Under the pieces are notes generated by a model. The model was not told the DNA's origin. It saw only the letters and a program-made list of their open reading frames with translations, and did not search any database. From Pseudomonadota bacterium (GTDB lineage: Bacteria; Pseudomonadota; Alphaproteobacteria; Rhodobacterales; Rhodobacteraceae), in assembly GCA_021813365.1 (NCBI GenBank), contig JAKALB010000018.1, forward strand, positions 1-32,440: DNA of 32,440 bases, in the 5' to 3' direction. Position numbers and translations under genes: made by a program. Numbering within the stretch: position 1 is the first letter of the stretch; each line of letters opens with the position of its first letter. This document shows, one piece after another, positions 1-8,049 of this stretch.

Positions 1-876
1 TTTCGGGCTTCGCTGCGCAGCGAATATTTCCAGGCCGAAGCGATCCTCATCTGGAAGTCTGGTGTTTCCGGCTCCGTCGAGGCCCCCGCCGCCGCCCCGA
101 ATGCACCCGGGCCGGCCCCAGACCCGGCCCCAGCCCAGGGCGTGGTCCGGGGCGCGGTCTCCGTTCCGCCGGCGCAGCCTGTCGCCGGGCCCACGCCGGC
201 CTCGGCGCCTGCCCAGGCTTCGATGCCGTCAGAAGCCCGCGCAGCCATCGAAGCGCCTGCAAACGTCGAATCGCCAGGGGTAGCCCGCCCCGCCACGGCC
301 GGCTTTCCGGCCGTCGAAAATCCGGCCGAGGCGGCCGCACCGCTCGCCCAGCCGACGCCTGCTGGCTCCGCGGCCTGGGCTGCGGCGGTGCCGGTGTCAC
401 CGGCCATTGCGCCCGGCACGCCGACCCCGCCCGCCTTGCCCGCCCCGTTCCACCCGCTGGTCGAATCGATCCGCAGCCACGCCGCCCGTCACGTCAAGGC
501 CGCCGCGCCCGGCACCATCTCGGGCACCGAACTGGTGCTGCACCCCGCCGAACTGGGCCGCATCCGCTTTGCCCTGTCCGGCACGGGCGATCAGCTCACC
601 GTAACCGTGGTGGCCGAGAATCGCGACACGCTGGCCCTGCTGCAACGCCACGGAACCGACCTGCGCGCCGAACTGGCGCAGGAAGGTCTGGGCCGGGCGA
701 GCCTGACCTTCGGCAGTTGGGATCAGGGCAGCGCGCGCAACCCTTCGCAGCAGCGCGAAACGCCCACCACCCCCTGGATCGCCGAGGCGGCGGCACCCGC
801 CGCCGGCATCGTCCCGCCCCCGCAACCCCGACCCCGGCCCCCGATCCCGGGCCAGGGCATCGACCTGCGTTTCTGA
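1..876 (+). CDS. fliK: Flagellar hook-length control protein FliK, C-terminal part (5' end cut by window)
   Basis: The frame is open from the first base, so this is the 3' part of a longer gene (at least 291 residues). The visible N-terminal stretch is very rich in Pro and Ala, as expected for the stretched, secreted ruler portion of FliK. From about residue 155 the sequence becomes ordered and fits the FliK C-terminal (Flg_hook) domain: a LVLHPAELGRIRFAL block, then a beta-strand, then a block with LRAELAQEGL. In this family that domain interacts with FlhB to switch export specificity once the hook is complete. flgD follows 12 nt downstream on the same strand, which supports a flagellar assignment. 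The tail after the domain is Pro-rich and low complexity. The family call is good; the true start lies outside the window. Confidence 0.85.
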   Translation, partial: FRASLRSEYFQAEAILIWKSGVSGSVEAPAAAPNAPGPAPDPAPAQGVVRGAVSVPPAQPVAGPTPASAPAQASMPSEARAAIEAPANVESPGVARPATAGFPAVENPAEAAAPLAQPTPAGSAAWAAAVPVSPAIAPGTPTPPALPAPFHPLVESIRSHAARHVKAAAPGTISGTELVLHPAELGRIRFALSGTGDQLTVTVVAENRDTLALLQRHGTDLRAELAQEGLGRASLTFGSWDQGSARNPSQQRETPTTPWIAEAAAPAAGIVPPPQPRPRPPIPGQGIDLRF

Positions 877-888
877 CAGGAGTGTCCC

Positions 889-1554
889 ATGCACGTCACC
901 TCTCCCACGACCGCAACGCCGGCCGCCGGCAGCGCCCCGGCAGCGCCTCCCGGCATCAATTCCGACTATCAGACCTTCCTGACCATGATGACGGTCCAGT
1001 TGCAGCATCAGGATCCGATGGACCCGATGAATTCCGACCAGTTCGCCATGCAGCTGGCCACCTTCTCGGGGGTGGAGCAGCAGGTCGAAACCAATGACCT
1101 GCTGACCCAGCTTCTGTCCACCACCAGCAGCCAGGCCATGTCGCAGATGACCAACTGGGTGGGTGAAGAGGCGCGAATCGCCGCTCCGGTCTATTTTGCC
1201 GGCGCCCCGGTCACCCTGTCGCCGAACCCGGCCGCCGATGCCACCAAGGCGGTGCTGGTGGTCACCGATGAAACCGGGGTCGAGGTCGACCGCCGCGAAA
1301 TGCCGGTGTCCTCCGCCAACTACGAATGGGACGGCAAGGATGCCGCGGGCAATACCCTGCCCACAGGGGTCTACAGCCTCAGCCTGGAAAGCTATGACGG
1401 CGATCAGTTGCTGGGCTCGACCGGCGTCGAATATTACGCCCCGGTTCAGGAAATCCGCTCCAGTCCCGCGGGCGTGACCATTCTTGTCCCCGGCGAGATC
1501 GAGGTGAACTCGGCCCTCGTCACCGCGCTGCGGGCGCCGCCCGCCGCCCTATGA
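889..1554 (+). CDS. flgD: Flagellar hook capping (scaffolding) protein FlgD
   Basis: FlgD caps the growing hook and allows FlgE subunits to polymerise; it is removed when the hook is finished. The 221-residue protein has the typical disordered N-terminus and then the diagnostic segment YQTFLTMMTVQLQHQDPMDP followed by a glutamine-rich SGVEQQVETNDLL helix. The C-terminal half contains the beta-rich FLG/Ig-like part (for example YEWDGKDAAGNTLPTGVYSL). The start is fixed by an AGGAG-like ribosome site 6 nt before ATG 889, and fliK ends 12 nt upstream. The last six bases overlap the 3' end of the convergent ubiB gene. It is the last flagellar gene here; hook and basal-body genes presumably lie to the left. 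Confidence 0.92.
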   Translation: MHVTSPTTATPAAGSAPAAPPGINSDYQTFLTMMTVQLQHQDPMDPMNSDQFAMQLATFSGVEQQVETNDLLTQLLSTTSSQAMSQMTNWVGEEARIAAPVYFAGAPVTLSPNPAADATKAVLVVTDETGVEVDRREMPVSSANYEWDGKDAAGNTLPTGVYSLSLESYDGDQLLGSTGVEYYAPVQEIRSSPAGVTILVPGEIEVNSALVTALRAPPAAL

Positions 1555-3078
1555 CACCCGACCGAGCGCGAAGGCCAGCACCGCCAGCGCCAGCGCGCCG
1601 ATGGCCCACAACAGCCGCCAGCGCAGCCGCGCCGGGCGGGGCGGCGGCGGCGCGTCGGCCTGGGCGATCAGCAACCGCTCCATCATGCCGGGCAGGCGCG
1701 GCCCGAACCGCCCCAGCACCCGCGCCGTCCTGGTCAGATCGCGCAGCAGCGCCACCGGCCCCAGATGGCTGGAGATATAGCTTTCCACAACCGGCCGAGC
1801 GACCGACCAGATGTTGATGTTCGGGTCCAGACTGCGCGCCACACCCTCCACCACCACCATCGTGCGTTGCAGCAGGATCAGTTCGGTCCTGGTCTGCATC
1901 CCGAATCGCTCGGTCACCTCGAACAGATACGCCAGCAGCCGGGCCATCGAGATGCGGTTGGCCTCCATCCCGAAGATCGGCTCGCCCACCGCGCGCAGGG
2001 CGCGGGCGAATTCGTCCATGTCACGATCGGCCGGCACATAGCCCGCTTCGAAATGCACTTCGGCCACCCGGTGATAATCCCGCCGGATAAAGCCCATCAG
2101 GATCTCGGCATAGACGCGGCGGGTGTATTCGTCGATCCGCCCCATGATGCCGAAATCATAGATGATCACATCGCCATTGGCCGCGACCTTCAGGTTGCCC
2201 TGGTGCATGTCGGCGTGAAAGAACCCGTCGCGCAACGCATGGCTCAGGAACAGTTCCAGCACCTTGGCACCCAGCGCCCGCCGGTCATGCCCCGCCGCGT
2301 CCAGCGCCGCATTGTCGGCCAGCGCGATGCCGTCGGCCCAGTCCAGGGTCATGACCCGCCGGCCCGACAAGGCCCACAGCACCCTGGGCACGGCGATGCC
2401 CTTGTCCCGCTCCGTATTCGCGGCAAATTCCGACGCGGCCGAGCTTTCCAGCCGCAGATCCAGCTCGCCCAGCACCACGCCCTCGAAATGGGCGATCACG
2501 TCCATCGGCCGCAGCCGCCGGGCAAAGGGCGCCAGGATGTCCACGGTGCGGGCGGCGAAATAGAAGGCGTCGATGTCCTTCTGGAAGGCCCGCTCGATCC
2601 CCGGTCGCAGCACCTTGACCGCCACCTCCGCCCCGGTATCGGCCAGCCGGGCCCGGTGCACCTGCGCGATCGAGGCCGCGGCCACCGGTTCGGAAAAGGC
2701 CGAGAACACTTCGTCGACCTTCAGCCCGGTTTCCAGCTCGAAACTCGCCTTGGCTTCGTCTATGTCAAAGGGCGGCAGGCGGTCCTGCAGATAGCGCAGC
2801 TGATCGGCCATTTCCTGGCCCACGATATCGGGCCGCGTCGACAGCACCTGGCCGAACTTGATGTAGGCCGGCCCCAGCGCGGTCAGCGCCCGCACCACCG
2901 GCGGCAGCGCCGGATCGCCCCGCACCCCCAGCCAGCGGAACGGCCAGCCCAGCATCCGCGCCGCGATGCGCAGGCTGGTCGGCGCGCCCAGCGCGTCCAG
3001 CACCACCGCCATCGCCCCGGTGCGTTCAAAGGTGGCGCCAGTGCGGATCAGGCGGAAGATGTTGTGCGGACCGCGCAT
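1549..3078 (-). CDS. ubiB: UbiB, ABC1/ADCK-family atypical kinase/ATPase for ubiquinone biosynthesis
   Basis: This 509-residue protein belongs to the UbiB/COQ8 family, which assists assembly or function of the membrane-bound ubiquinone synthesis complex; older annotation as a 2-polyprenylphenol hydroxylase is outdated. The family-specific KxGQ motif (IKFGQ), the Ala-rich loop (AAASIAQVHRA) replacing a glycine-rich loop, the VKVLRPG lysine, the ExD motif (GELDLRLE), the catalytic HADMHQGN and the metal-binding DFG are all present. One hydrophobic segment at the extreme C-terminus (WAIGALALAVLAFALG) fits a membrane anchor. It starts on the base after the ubiE stop, so the two are almost certainly cotranscribed. 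Its stop overlaps the flgD stop by six bases on the opposite strand. Confidence 0.95.
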   Translation of the reverse strand: MRGPHNIFRLIRTGATFERTGAMAVVLDALGAPTSLRIAARMLGWPFRWLGVRGDPALPPVVRALTALGPAYIKFGQVLSTRPDIVGQEMADQLRYLQDRLPPFDIDEAKASFELETGLKVDEVFSAFSEPVAAASIAQVHRARLADTGAEVAVKVLRPGIERAFQKDIDAFYFAARTVDILAPFARRLRPMDVIAHFEGVVLGELDLRLESSAASEFAANTERDKGIAVPRVLWALSGRRVMTLDWADGIALADNAALDAAGHDRRALGAKVLELFLSHALRDGFFHADMHQGNLKVAANGDVIIYDFGIMGRIDEYTRRVYAEILMGFIRRDYHRVAEVHFEAGYVPADRDMDEFARALRAVGEPIFGMEANRISMARLLAYLFEVTERFGMQTRTELILLQRTMVVVEGVARSLDPNINIWSVARPVVESYISSHLGPVALLRDLTRTARVLGRFGPRLPGMMERLLIAQADAPPPPRPARLRWRLLWAIGALALAVLAFALGRVS

Positions 3079-3843
3079 TCAGATCTTCCAGCCCGAATGC
3101 AGCGCCGCGACACCCATCGTCAGATTGCGGTATTTGACCTGGGCAAAGCCCGCGGCGCGGATCATCGCCGCGAAAGTGTCCTGGTCGGGAAACTTGCGGA
3201 TCGATTCCACCAGATACTGATAGCTGGCCCGATCCCCCGTCACCATCTGCCCCAGCGCCGGGATCACCCCGAACGAGTATCTGTCATAGATCCACTGCAC
3301 CAGATCATTCGGGATCCGGCTGAATTCCAGCACCATCAGCCGCCCGCCCGGCCGCAGCACGCGGTGCGCTTCCTTCAGCGCATCGGAAATCCGCGTCACG
3401 TTCCGGATGCCAAAGCTGATCGTGTAGACATCAAAGCTGTTGTCCTTGAAGGGCAGGGCCATCGCATCGCCCACCACCCAGTCGAGCCGGTCGGCCAGCC
3501 GCTCTGCCTCGGCCCGCTTGCGGCCCTCGATCAGCATCGGCTCGGTCATGTCCAGGACGGTCGCATGCGCCCCTGGAGCGCGCTTCAGAAACCGGAACGA
3601 CACATCCCCCGTGCCGCCCGCGACATCCAGCAGCTTCTGCCCGTCGCGCGGGTTCAGCCAGTCCATCATCGCATCTTTCCAGAGCCGGTGAACCCCACCC
3701 GACATCAGATCGTTCATCAGGTCGTAGCGGCCGGCCACGCGCGAGAACACGCCATGCACCATCCCGGCCTTTTCGCTTTCCGGCACGGTCTGAAAGCCGA
3801 AATGCGTGGTCTGATCCGAGTGCTGATCCGAAATCCTGGTCAT
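3079..3843 (-). CDS. ubiE: UbiE, demethylubiquinone/demethylmenaquinone C-methyltransferase
   Basis: UbiE is the SAM-dependent C-methyltransferase of the ubiquinone pathway. The 254-residue protein shows the UbiE-type N-terminus ([17 protein letters not shown], then [16 protein letters not shown]), SAM motif [14 protein letters not shown], the acidic residue of the next strand (DMTEPML), [10 protein letters not shown] and the [20 protein letters not shown] block. I chose ATG at 3843. A TTG four codons upstream is also in frame but has no better ribosome site. The stop codon is immediately followed by the ubiB start, forming a ubiE-ubiB operon. It is divergent from mutM; the 90-bp gap contains a plausible promoter and two perfect inverted repeats. 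Confidence 0.95.
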   Translation of the reverse strand: MTRISDQHSDQTTHFGFQTVPESEKAGMVHGVFSRVAGRYDLMNDLMSGGVHRLWKDAMMDWLNPRDGQKLLDVAGGTGDVSFRFLKRAPGAHATVLDMTEPMLIEGRKRAEAERLADRLDWVVGDAMALPFKDNSFDVYTISFGIRNVTRISDALKEAHRVLRPGGRLMVLEFSRIPNDLVQWIYDRYSFGVIPALGQMVTGDRASYQYLVESIRKFPDQDTFAAMIRAAGFAQVKYRNLTMGVAALHSGWKI

Positions 3844-3850
3844 GGCGGGT

Positions 3851-3893
3851 CTCAAGGCTCTTGAGTGCGGCTTCCCCCTGCTTATAGGGGGAA
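3851..3893. promoter_or_regulatory. Two inverted repeats in the ubiE/mutM divergent gap
   Basis: CTCAAG-GCT-CTTGAG (3851-3865) is a perfect 6-bp inverted repeat with a 3-nt centre. TTCCCCCT-GCTTAT-AGGGGGAA (3872-3893) is a perfect 8-bp inverted repeat with a 6-nt centre that covers the proposed -10 boxes of both divergent promoters. They could be operator sites or leader hairpins; nothing in the sequence identifies a regulator. Confidence 0.4.
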
Positions 3894-3908
3894 AGGCCGC
3901 CGCTGCAA
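3881..3908 (-). promoter_or_regulatory. Candidate sigma70-type promoter of ubiE-ubiB
   Basis: Reading the minus strand, TTGCAG (3908-3903) and TATAAG (3886-3881) are separated by 16 nt, each close to the consensus hexamers. The inferred start would leave a leader of about 30 nt before the ubiE ATG. On the plus strand a weaker pair, TTGAGT (3861-3866) and TATAGG (3883-3888) with a 16-nt spacer, could serve mutM, so the promoters would overlap. This is pattern matching only. Confidence 0.4.
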
Positions 3909-3933
3909 TGCGACGCAGCTTTCAGGGGAAGCG

Positions 3934-4785
3934 ATGCCCGAACTGCCCGAGGTCGAAACCGTGCGCCGCGGTCTGGTTCCGGTGCTGCAAGGCCACCGCA
4001 TCCTGCGCGCGCAGGTGAACCGCCCCGATCTGCGCTGGCCCCTGCCGCCGCACATGGCCGAACGGCTGACCGGCGCCACGGTGACGGCGCTGCGCCGCCG
4101 GTCAAAATACATCCTGGCCGATCTCTCGACCGGAGAGACCCTGCTGATCCACCTGGGAATGTCGGGCCGCCTGCTGATCTCGGGCGCGATGCCGGGCCGG
4201 TTCCACCGCGACCATCCCCTGCCCGAAAAGCACGATCACGTCGTGCTGGATATCGAGGGCGGCGTCCGCGTCACCTTCAACGATGCCCGCCGTTTCGGCA
4301 TGATGGACCTGATGCCCACATCCAGGGTCGAGGCCCACCGGCTGCTCGCCGGTCTTGGCCCGGAACCGCTGGGCAACGGGTTGAGCGAATCCGGCCTGAT
4401 CCAGCGTCTGTCCGGCCGTGCCACGCCGGTCAAATCCGCCCTGCTGGACCAGCGCAACATCGCGGGCCTGGGCAATATCTATGTCTGCGAGGTTCTTCAC
4501 CGCGCCCATATCGCCCCCACCCGGCCTTGCCGCGACCTGACTGGGGCCGAGATCGCCCGTCTCGTCCCGCTAATTCGCCAGGTTCTGACCGAGGCGATCG
4601 AGGCGGGCGGCTCCAGCCTGCGCGACTTTCGCCGGACCGATGGCGAACTGGGCTATTTTCAGCACAGCTTTCGCGTCTACGACCGCGAGGGTCAGCCCTG
4701 TCCGACGCCCGGCTGCCCCGGCACGATCGCGCGAATCGTCCAGTCTGGCCGTTCCTCCTTCCATTGCCCGGTTTGTCAGACCTGA
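3934..4785 (+). CDS. mutM: MutM/Fpg, formamidopyrimidine-DNA glycosylase
   Basis: Bifunctional DNA glycosylase/AP lyase that removes 8-oxoguanine and formamidopyrimidines in base excision repair. The 283-residue protein starts [14 protein letters not shown], so the catalytic N-terminal proline and following Glu are in place after Met removal. The conserved lysine is at residue 58 ([10 protein letters not shown]), and the C-terminus has a CX4C...CX2C zinc finger (CPTPGC ... CPVC). The start is ATG 3934, preceded by AGGGGAA at good spacing; the frame is open further upstream but this start is forced by the catalytic Pro. The enoyl-CoA hydratase gene follows 39 nt downstream, probably cotranscribed. 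Confidence 0.96.
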   Translation: MPELPEVETVRRGLVPVLQGHRILRAQVNRPDLRWPLPPHMAERLTGATVTALRRRSKYILADLSTGETLLIHLGMSGRLLISGAMPGRFHRDHPLPEKHDHVVLDIEGGVRVTFNDARRFGMMDLMPTSRVEAHRLLAGLGPEPLGNGLSESGLIQRLSGRATPVKSALLDQRNIAGLGNIYVCEVLHRAHIAPTRPCRDLTGAEIARLVPLIRQVLTEAIEAGGSSLRDFRRTDGELGYFQHSFRVYDREGQPCPTPGCPGTIARIVQSGRSSFHCPVCQT

Positions 4786-4824
4786 CCCTTGCGCCGCCCG
4801 ACCCTTCGCGCCTAGCCTTTGCCC

Positions 4825-5598
4825 ATGACCGATCTCATCCAGACCGAAGACCACGGCGCCGTTCTCCTGATCCGGCTGAACCGCCCCCAGGCGCTCAATG
4901 CGCTGTCGACCGCCCTGATGGGCGCACTCGCCGCCGCCCTGACCCGGGCCGAAACCGATGATGCCATCCGCGCGGTCGTGCTGACCGGCAGCGAGAAGGC
5001 CTTTGCTGCCGGGGCCGACATCCGGGAAATGGCCGGCCTGAGCTTTGCCGAGGCCTTCACCAAAGACATCTATGGCCCCGAATCCCGCGCCATCGCGCGA
5101 TTCCCCAAACCCCTGCTGGCGGCGGTCTCGGGCTATTGCCTGGGCGGCGGGTGCGAACTCGCCATGCTGTGCGACCTGATCTTTGCCGCCGATACGGCGC
5201 GCTTCGGCCTGCCCGAAACCGGCCTGGGGATCATCCCCGGCATGGGCGGCACCCAGCGCCTGCCGCGCCGGGTGGGTCAGGCCCTGGCCATGGATCTGAT
5301 TCTCACCGGGCGACAGTTGACGGCGGTCGAGGCGCAGGCCGCCGGTCTGGTCGCCCGCGTCCTGCCCGCCGACCAGTTGCTGGCCCAGGCGCTCGATGCG
5401 GCGAAAACCATCGCCGCGCGCCCGGCGCTGGCCATCCGTGCCGCGAAAGAGGCGGTGCGCCGCGCCGAAGAGGTCGGCCTGACCGAGGGAATCGCCCTGG
5501 AACGCCGCCTTTTCCACAGCCTCTTTGCCACCCTGGATCAGAAGGAAGGCATGGCCGCCTTCACCGAAAAGCGCCCGCCGGCCTTCAAACACGGCTAG
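4825..5598 (+). CDS. Enoyl-CoA hydratase (crotonase family)
   Basis: Predicted to hydrate trans-2-enoyl-CoA in fatty-acid beta-oxidation. The 257-residue protein has the complete crotonase layout: an oxyanion-hole segment near residues 59-66 (KAFAAGADI), a second near GYCLGGG, and both catalytic glutamates of true hydratases, Glu111 (GGGCELAMLCD) and Glu131 (LPETGLGIIPGMGGTQRL). Retention of both glutamates argues for hydratase rather than isomerase or dehalogenase activity. Substrate chain length cannot be read from sequence. ATG 4825 is chosen; there is no obvious Shine-Dalgarno, and a TTG two codons upstream is also in frame. The mutM-echA-rpsT order is, to my knowledge, common in Rhodobacterales. 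Confidence 0.9.
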   Translation: MTDLIQTEDHGAVLLIRLNRPQALNALSTALMGALAAALTRAETDDAIRAVVLTGSEKAFAAGADIREMAGLSFAEAFTKDIYGPESRAIARFPKPLLAAVSGYCLGGGCELAMLCDLIFAADTARFGLPETGLGIIPGMGGTQRLPRRVGQALAMDLILTGRQLTAVEAQAAGLVARVLPADQLLAQALDAAKTIAARPALAIRAAKEAVRRAEEVGLTEGIALERRLFHSLFATLDQKEGMAAFTEKRPPAFKHG

Positions 5599-5684
5599 CC
5601 GCTGCGAATCCCTGTTCCCTTTCCGCGCGACATCCGCTATGCGGCGCCTCACATGCGCGTGGGCCCGCTTAGGCAAGTTTCGAA

Positions 5685-5700
5685 CCCGATCCGGATCGGG
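5685..5700. other. Perfect 16-bp palindrome between echA and rpsT
   Basis: CCCGATCCGGATCGGG is a perfect palindrome, able to form a 6-bp stem with a CCGG loop, followed by GCCTTTCGGTCTTT. It may be a weak terminator for the upstream gene, part of the rpsT leader, or a protein site. S20 is autoregulated at the translational level in enterobacteria, but nothing here proves that role. Confidence 0.35.
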
Positions 5701-5756
5701 GCCTTTCGGTCTTTCGTCGCAACCCGTAACGCAAGACTGAAAGCACCGAGAGTCCC

Positions 5757-6032
5757 ATGGCCAATTCCGAACAGTCCAAGAAGCGCGCCCGCCAGTCCGA
5801 AGCGCGCTATGCCGTGAACAAGGCGCGCCGCTCGCGCATCCGCACCTTCCTGCGCAAGGTCGAGGAGGCCATCGCCTCAGGCAATGCCGAGGCCGCCAAG
5901 GCCGCCCTGCTGGCCGCCCAGCCCGAACTGGACCGTGGCGTGACCAAGGGCATCCTGCACAAGAACACGGTGGCCCGCAAAATGTCGCGCCTGGCCGCCC
6001 GGGTGAAGGCCACCGGCGCCGCCAAGGCCTGA
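5757..6032 (+). CDS. rpsT: 30S ribosomal protein S20
   Basis: Small basic protein of 91 residues that binds 16S rRNA in the body of the 30S subunit. It begins [19 protein letters not shown], shows the S20 pattern of Lys/Arg-rich helices ([19 protein letters not shown]) and the conserved [19 protein letters not shown] near the C-terminus, and has the usual length for the family. The start at ATG 5757 gives the conserved MANS N-terminus. The ribosome site is weak (GAGAG). The 158-bp upstream gap contains a 16-bp palindrome; a strong terminator lies 65 nt downstream. rpsT next to dnaA is the familiar arrangement in this order. Confidence 0.96.
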   Translation: MANSEQSKKRARQSEARYAVNKARRSRIRTFLRKVEEAIASGNAEAAKAALLAAQPELDRGVTKGILHKNTVARKMSRLAARVKATGAAKA

Positions 6033-6037
6033 CCGCA

Positions 6038-6076
6038 GGCCGCGGCGAAAGGCCGCCGCGAAAGGCCACTGCGAAA
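6038..6076. repeat. Three 13-bp tandem repeats after rpsT
   Basis: GGCCGCGGCGAAA (6038-6050), GGCCGCCGCGAAA (6051-6063) and GGCCACTGCGAAA (6064-6076) run head to tail, starting five bases after the rpsT stop and ending before its terminator. They share GGCC and GCGAAA, and their role is unknown. They may be slippage products or iterated binding sites in the transcript or DNA. Confidence 0.7.
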
Positions 6077-6096
6077 GACTGACGCAAAAAATTCTG

Positions 6097-6133
6097 ACGG
6101 CGCAGGGATGGCACTCCCTGCGCCGTTTGTTTT
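6097..6133 (+). terminator. Rho-independent terminator of rpsT
   Basis: ACGGCGCAGGGA (6097-6108) pairs perfectly with TCCCTGCGCCGT (6115-6126) across a 6-nt loop, giving a 12-bp GC-rich stem followed by TTGTTTT. It separates rpsT from dnaA transcription. Confidence 0.88.
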
Positions 6134-6550
6134 CAAGGCTCATTGCCGGGCCGCCGGTGTCGACCGTTGCTCTTTTGCCATCGCCCGGGGATTCGCTTCG
6201 GGCGCCCGGTCTGTCAAGCGCCAAGTTCGGTTGCAGGCGGGCGTGACCGATTGCTAACCTGTCGCTGCGATTCACGTCGTCTTGGGGGACAGTGAACCAC
6301 AACGCCGGAACCGGGAACCCGCGCATCTGCCAGACGCCGGGCATGAATCTGGGAAAAGTGTTATGGTTCAATAGTTTGCTGCTCGGGTTCGCCCGGTGGC
6401 CGGGGCCTTGGTTGGTCTCAGAAGCGTGGGAAGTCTGCGACGCCTCGACGAGGGTGGCGATGATTTTCCACATCCGAGTCGGTGCGTGTCGTGGGAGAAC
6501 CATAACGATTTGACCTGTGCCGCACGCGGGCAGGCTTCGGACGGACAGAT
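6134..6550 (+). promoter_or_regulatory. dnaA upstream region with candidate origin/cell-cycle elements
   Basis: No gene is supported in this 417-bp stretch. It holds four GANTC motifs (6190-6194, 6269-6273, 6345-6349, 6476-6480), the target of the CcrM methylase of alphaproteobacteria. It also has one DnaA-box-like site, TTTTCCACA at 6464-6472 (one mismatch to TTATNCACA), and a 10-bp inverted repeat, GTTATGGTTC (6360-6369) and GAACCATAAC (6497-6506). A weak promoter candidate is TTGCAG (6231-6236), 16 nt, GCTAAC (6253-6258). With only one DnaA-like box I cannot call this oriC; regulation of dnaA by DnaA and CcrM is an equally good reading. Confidence 0.4.
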
Positions 6551-7951
6551 ATGACGAACGACACCTGGGCGCAGATCCGTGAAGGTCTGATCAGCCGTAT
6601 CGGCAAGAACAACTTCACGACATGGATCGAGCCCCTTCGCCTGGCCGAGCTGGCCGACGGCGTGGCGCGTTTCGACGTGCCGACGAATTTCTTCGGTGAT
6701 TGGGTCAGCCGCAATTTCGCCGAACACATCCTGCGCCATCTGAACGAGCAGGGCCTGAGCGTGGGCCGCCTGGAATTTGCCCTGACCCGGGCCGCGCGCC
6801 CGGCCGCAGTGGATGGCCCGGTTCGTGCCCCGGTTCGTGCCCTCTCGGACGAATCGCGCCCCGCCGCCGCGCCCCGTGCCAGCGCCCGCACCCGCGCCAA
6901 CGACGAGGATCTGCCCGGCTCGGCGCTGGACCCGAAGCTGACCTTCGACACCTTCGTCGTCGGCAAGCCGAATGAGCTGGCCCATGCGGCCGCGCGCCGC
7001 GTCGCCGAAGGTGGCCCGGTATCGTTCAACCCGTTGTTCCTTTATGGCGGTGTCGGCCTCGGCAAGACGCATCTGATGCATGCCATCGCCCACGAGCTGC
7101 ATGCCCGGCACCCGGAAATGCGCGTGGTCTATCTTTCGGCCGAACAGTTCATGTACCGCTTCATCCAGGCGCTGCGCGACAAGCAGATCATGGATTTCAA
7201 GGAACTGTTCCGTTCGGTCGACGTGCTGATGGTCGACGACGTGCAATTCATCGCCGGCAAGGATTCGACGCAGGAAGAATTCTTCCACACCTTCAACGCC
7301 CTGATCGACCAGTCCAGGCAGATCGTGATTTCCGCCGATCGCGCGCCGTCGGAGATCAAGGATCTGGAAGACCGAATCAAATCGCGCCTGCAATCCGGCC
7401 TGGTGGTCGACCTGCATCCGACCGATTACGAACTGCGCCTGGGCATCCTGCAAAGCAAGGCCGAATATTACCGCCAGCAGTACAGGGGCCTGGTCATTGC
7501 CTCGGGCGTGCTGGAATTCCTGGCGCACCGCATCACCACCAATGTCCGCGTGCTGGAAGGCGCCCTGACCCGTCTGTTCGCCTTTGCCAGTCTGGTCGGC
7601 CGCGAAATCACCCTCGACCTGACCCAGGATTGCCTGTCCGACATCCTGCGCGCGTCCGACCGTCGGCTGACGATCGAGGAGATCCAGCGCAAGGTGGCCG
7701 AACACTACAACATCCGCCTGGCCGACATGATCGGGCCCAAGCGCGTCCGCAACATCGCCCGGCCGCGGCAGGTGGCGATGTATCTGGCCAAGCAATTGAC
7801 CCTGCGCAGCCTGCCGGAAATCGGCCGCCGCTTCGGCGGGCGTGATCACACCACCATCATGCATGGCGTGCGCAAGATCGAAGAGCTGATGTCGACCGAC
7901 AGCCAGCTGAACGATGATCTGACCCTGTTGCGCCGCCTGCTGCAGGGCTGA
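6551..7951 (+). CDS. dnaA: Chromosomal replication initiator protein DnaA
   Basis: DnaA binds DnaA boxes, melts the origin and loads helicase. The 466-residue protein has domain I (about 1-80, WAQIREGLISRIGKNNFTTW), a short Pro/Ala/Arg-rich linker (about 80-120), and the AAA+ domain with Walker A GGVGLGKT (166-173) and Walker B VLMVDDVQF (around 226-233). Sensor-region text SADRAPSEIKDLEDRIKSRL follows. Domain IV carries the DnaA signature GGRDHTTIMHGVRKI near residue 433, which binds the box. The start is ATG 6551; the ribosome site is poor. dnaN follows 98 nt downstream. Confidence 0.98.
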   Translation: MTNDTWAQIREGLISRIGKNNFTTWIEPLRLAELADGVARFDVPTNFFGDWVSRNFAEHILRHLNEQGLSVGRLEFALTRAARPAAVDGPVRAPVRALSDESRPAAAPRASARTRANDEDLPGSALDPKLTFDTFVVGKPNELAHAAARRVAEGGPVSFNPLFLYGGVGLGKTHLMHAIAHELHARHPEMRVVYLSAEQFMYRFIQALRDKQIMDFKELFRSVDVLMVDDVQFIAGKDSTQEEFFHTFNALIDQSRQIVISADRAPSEIKDLEDRIKSRLQSGLVVDLHPTDYELRLGILQSKAEYYRQQYRGLVIASGVLEFLAHRITTNVRVLEGALTRLFAFASLVGREITLDLTQDCLSDILRASDRRLTIEEIQRKVAEHYNIRLADMIGPKRVRNIARPRQVAMYLAKQLTLRSLPEIGRRFGGRDHTTIMHGVRKIEELMSTDSQLNDDLTLLRRLLQG

Positions 7952-8049
7952 TCGCGGCGTTTGGGGCGCTTGCCACGCGGCCAATATCGGCTAGTGTCGT
8001 CGCCCCGGCTTTCCTCCACAACGACCCGCCGGGGCAGGGAGACGGCAGC

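Noticed and set aside
1765-3864. 699-codon plus-strand frame opposite ubiB/ubiE
   Set aside because: His/Gln/Arg-rich shadow of two well-supported genes on the other strand.
4570-6114. 514-codon minus-strand frame opposite the enoyl-CoA hydratase gene and rpsT
   Set aside because: Spans three real genes in antisense with no domain content.
6134-6550. Calling this region oriC outright
   Set aside because: Only one near-match DnaA box and no clear AT-rich unwinding block; the origin in some alphaproteobacteria lies away from dnaA.
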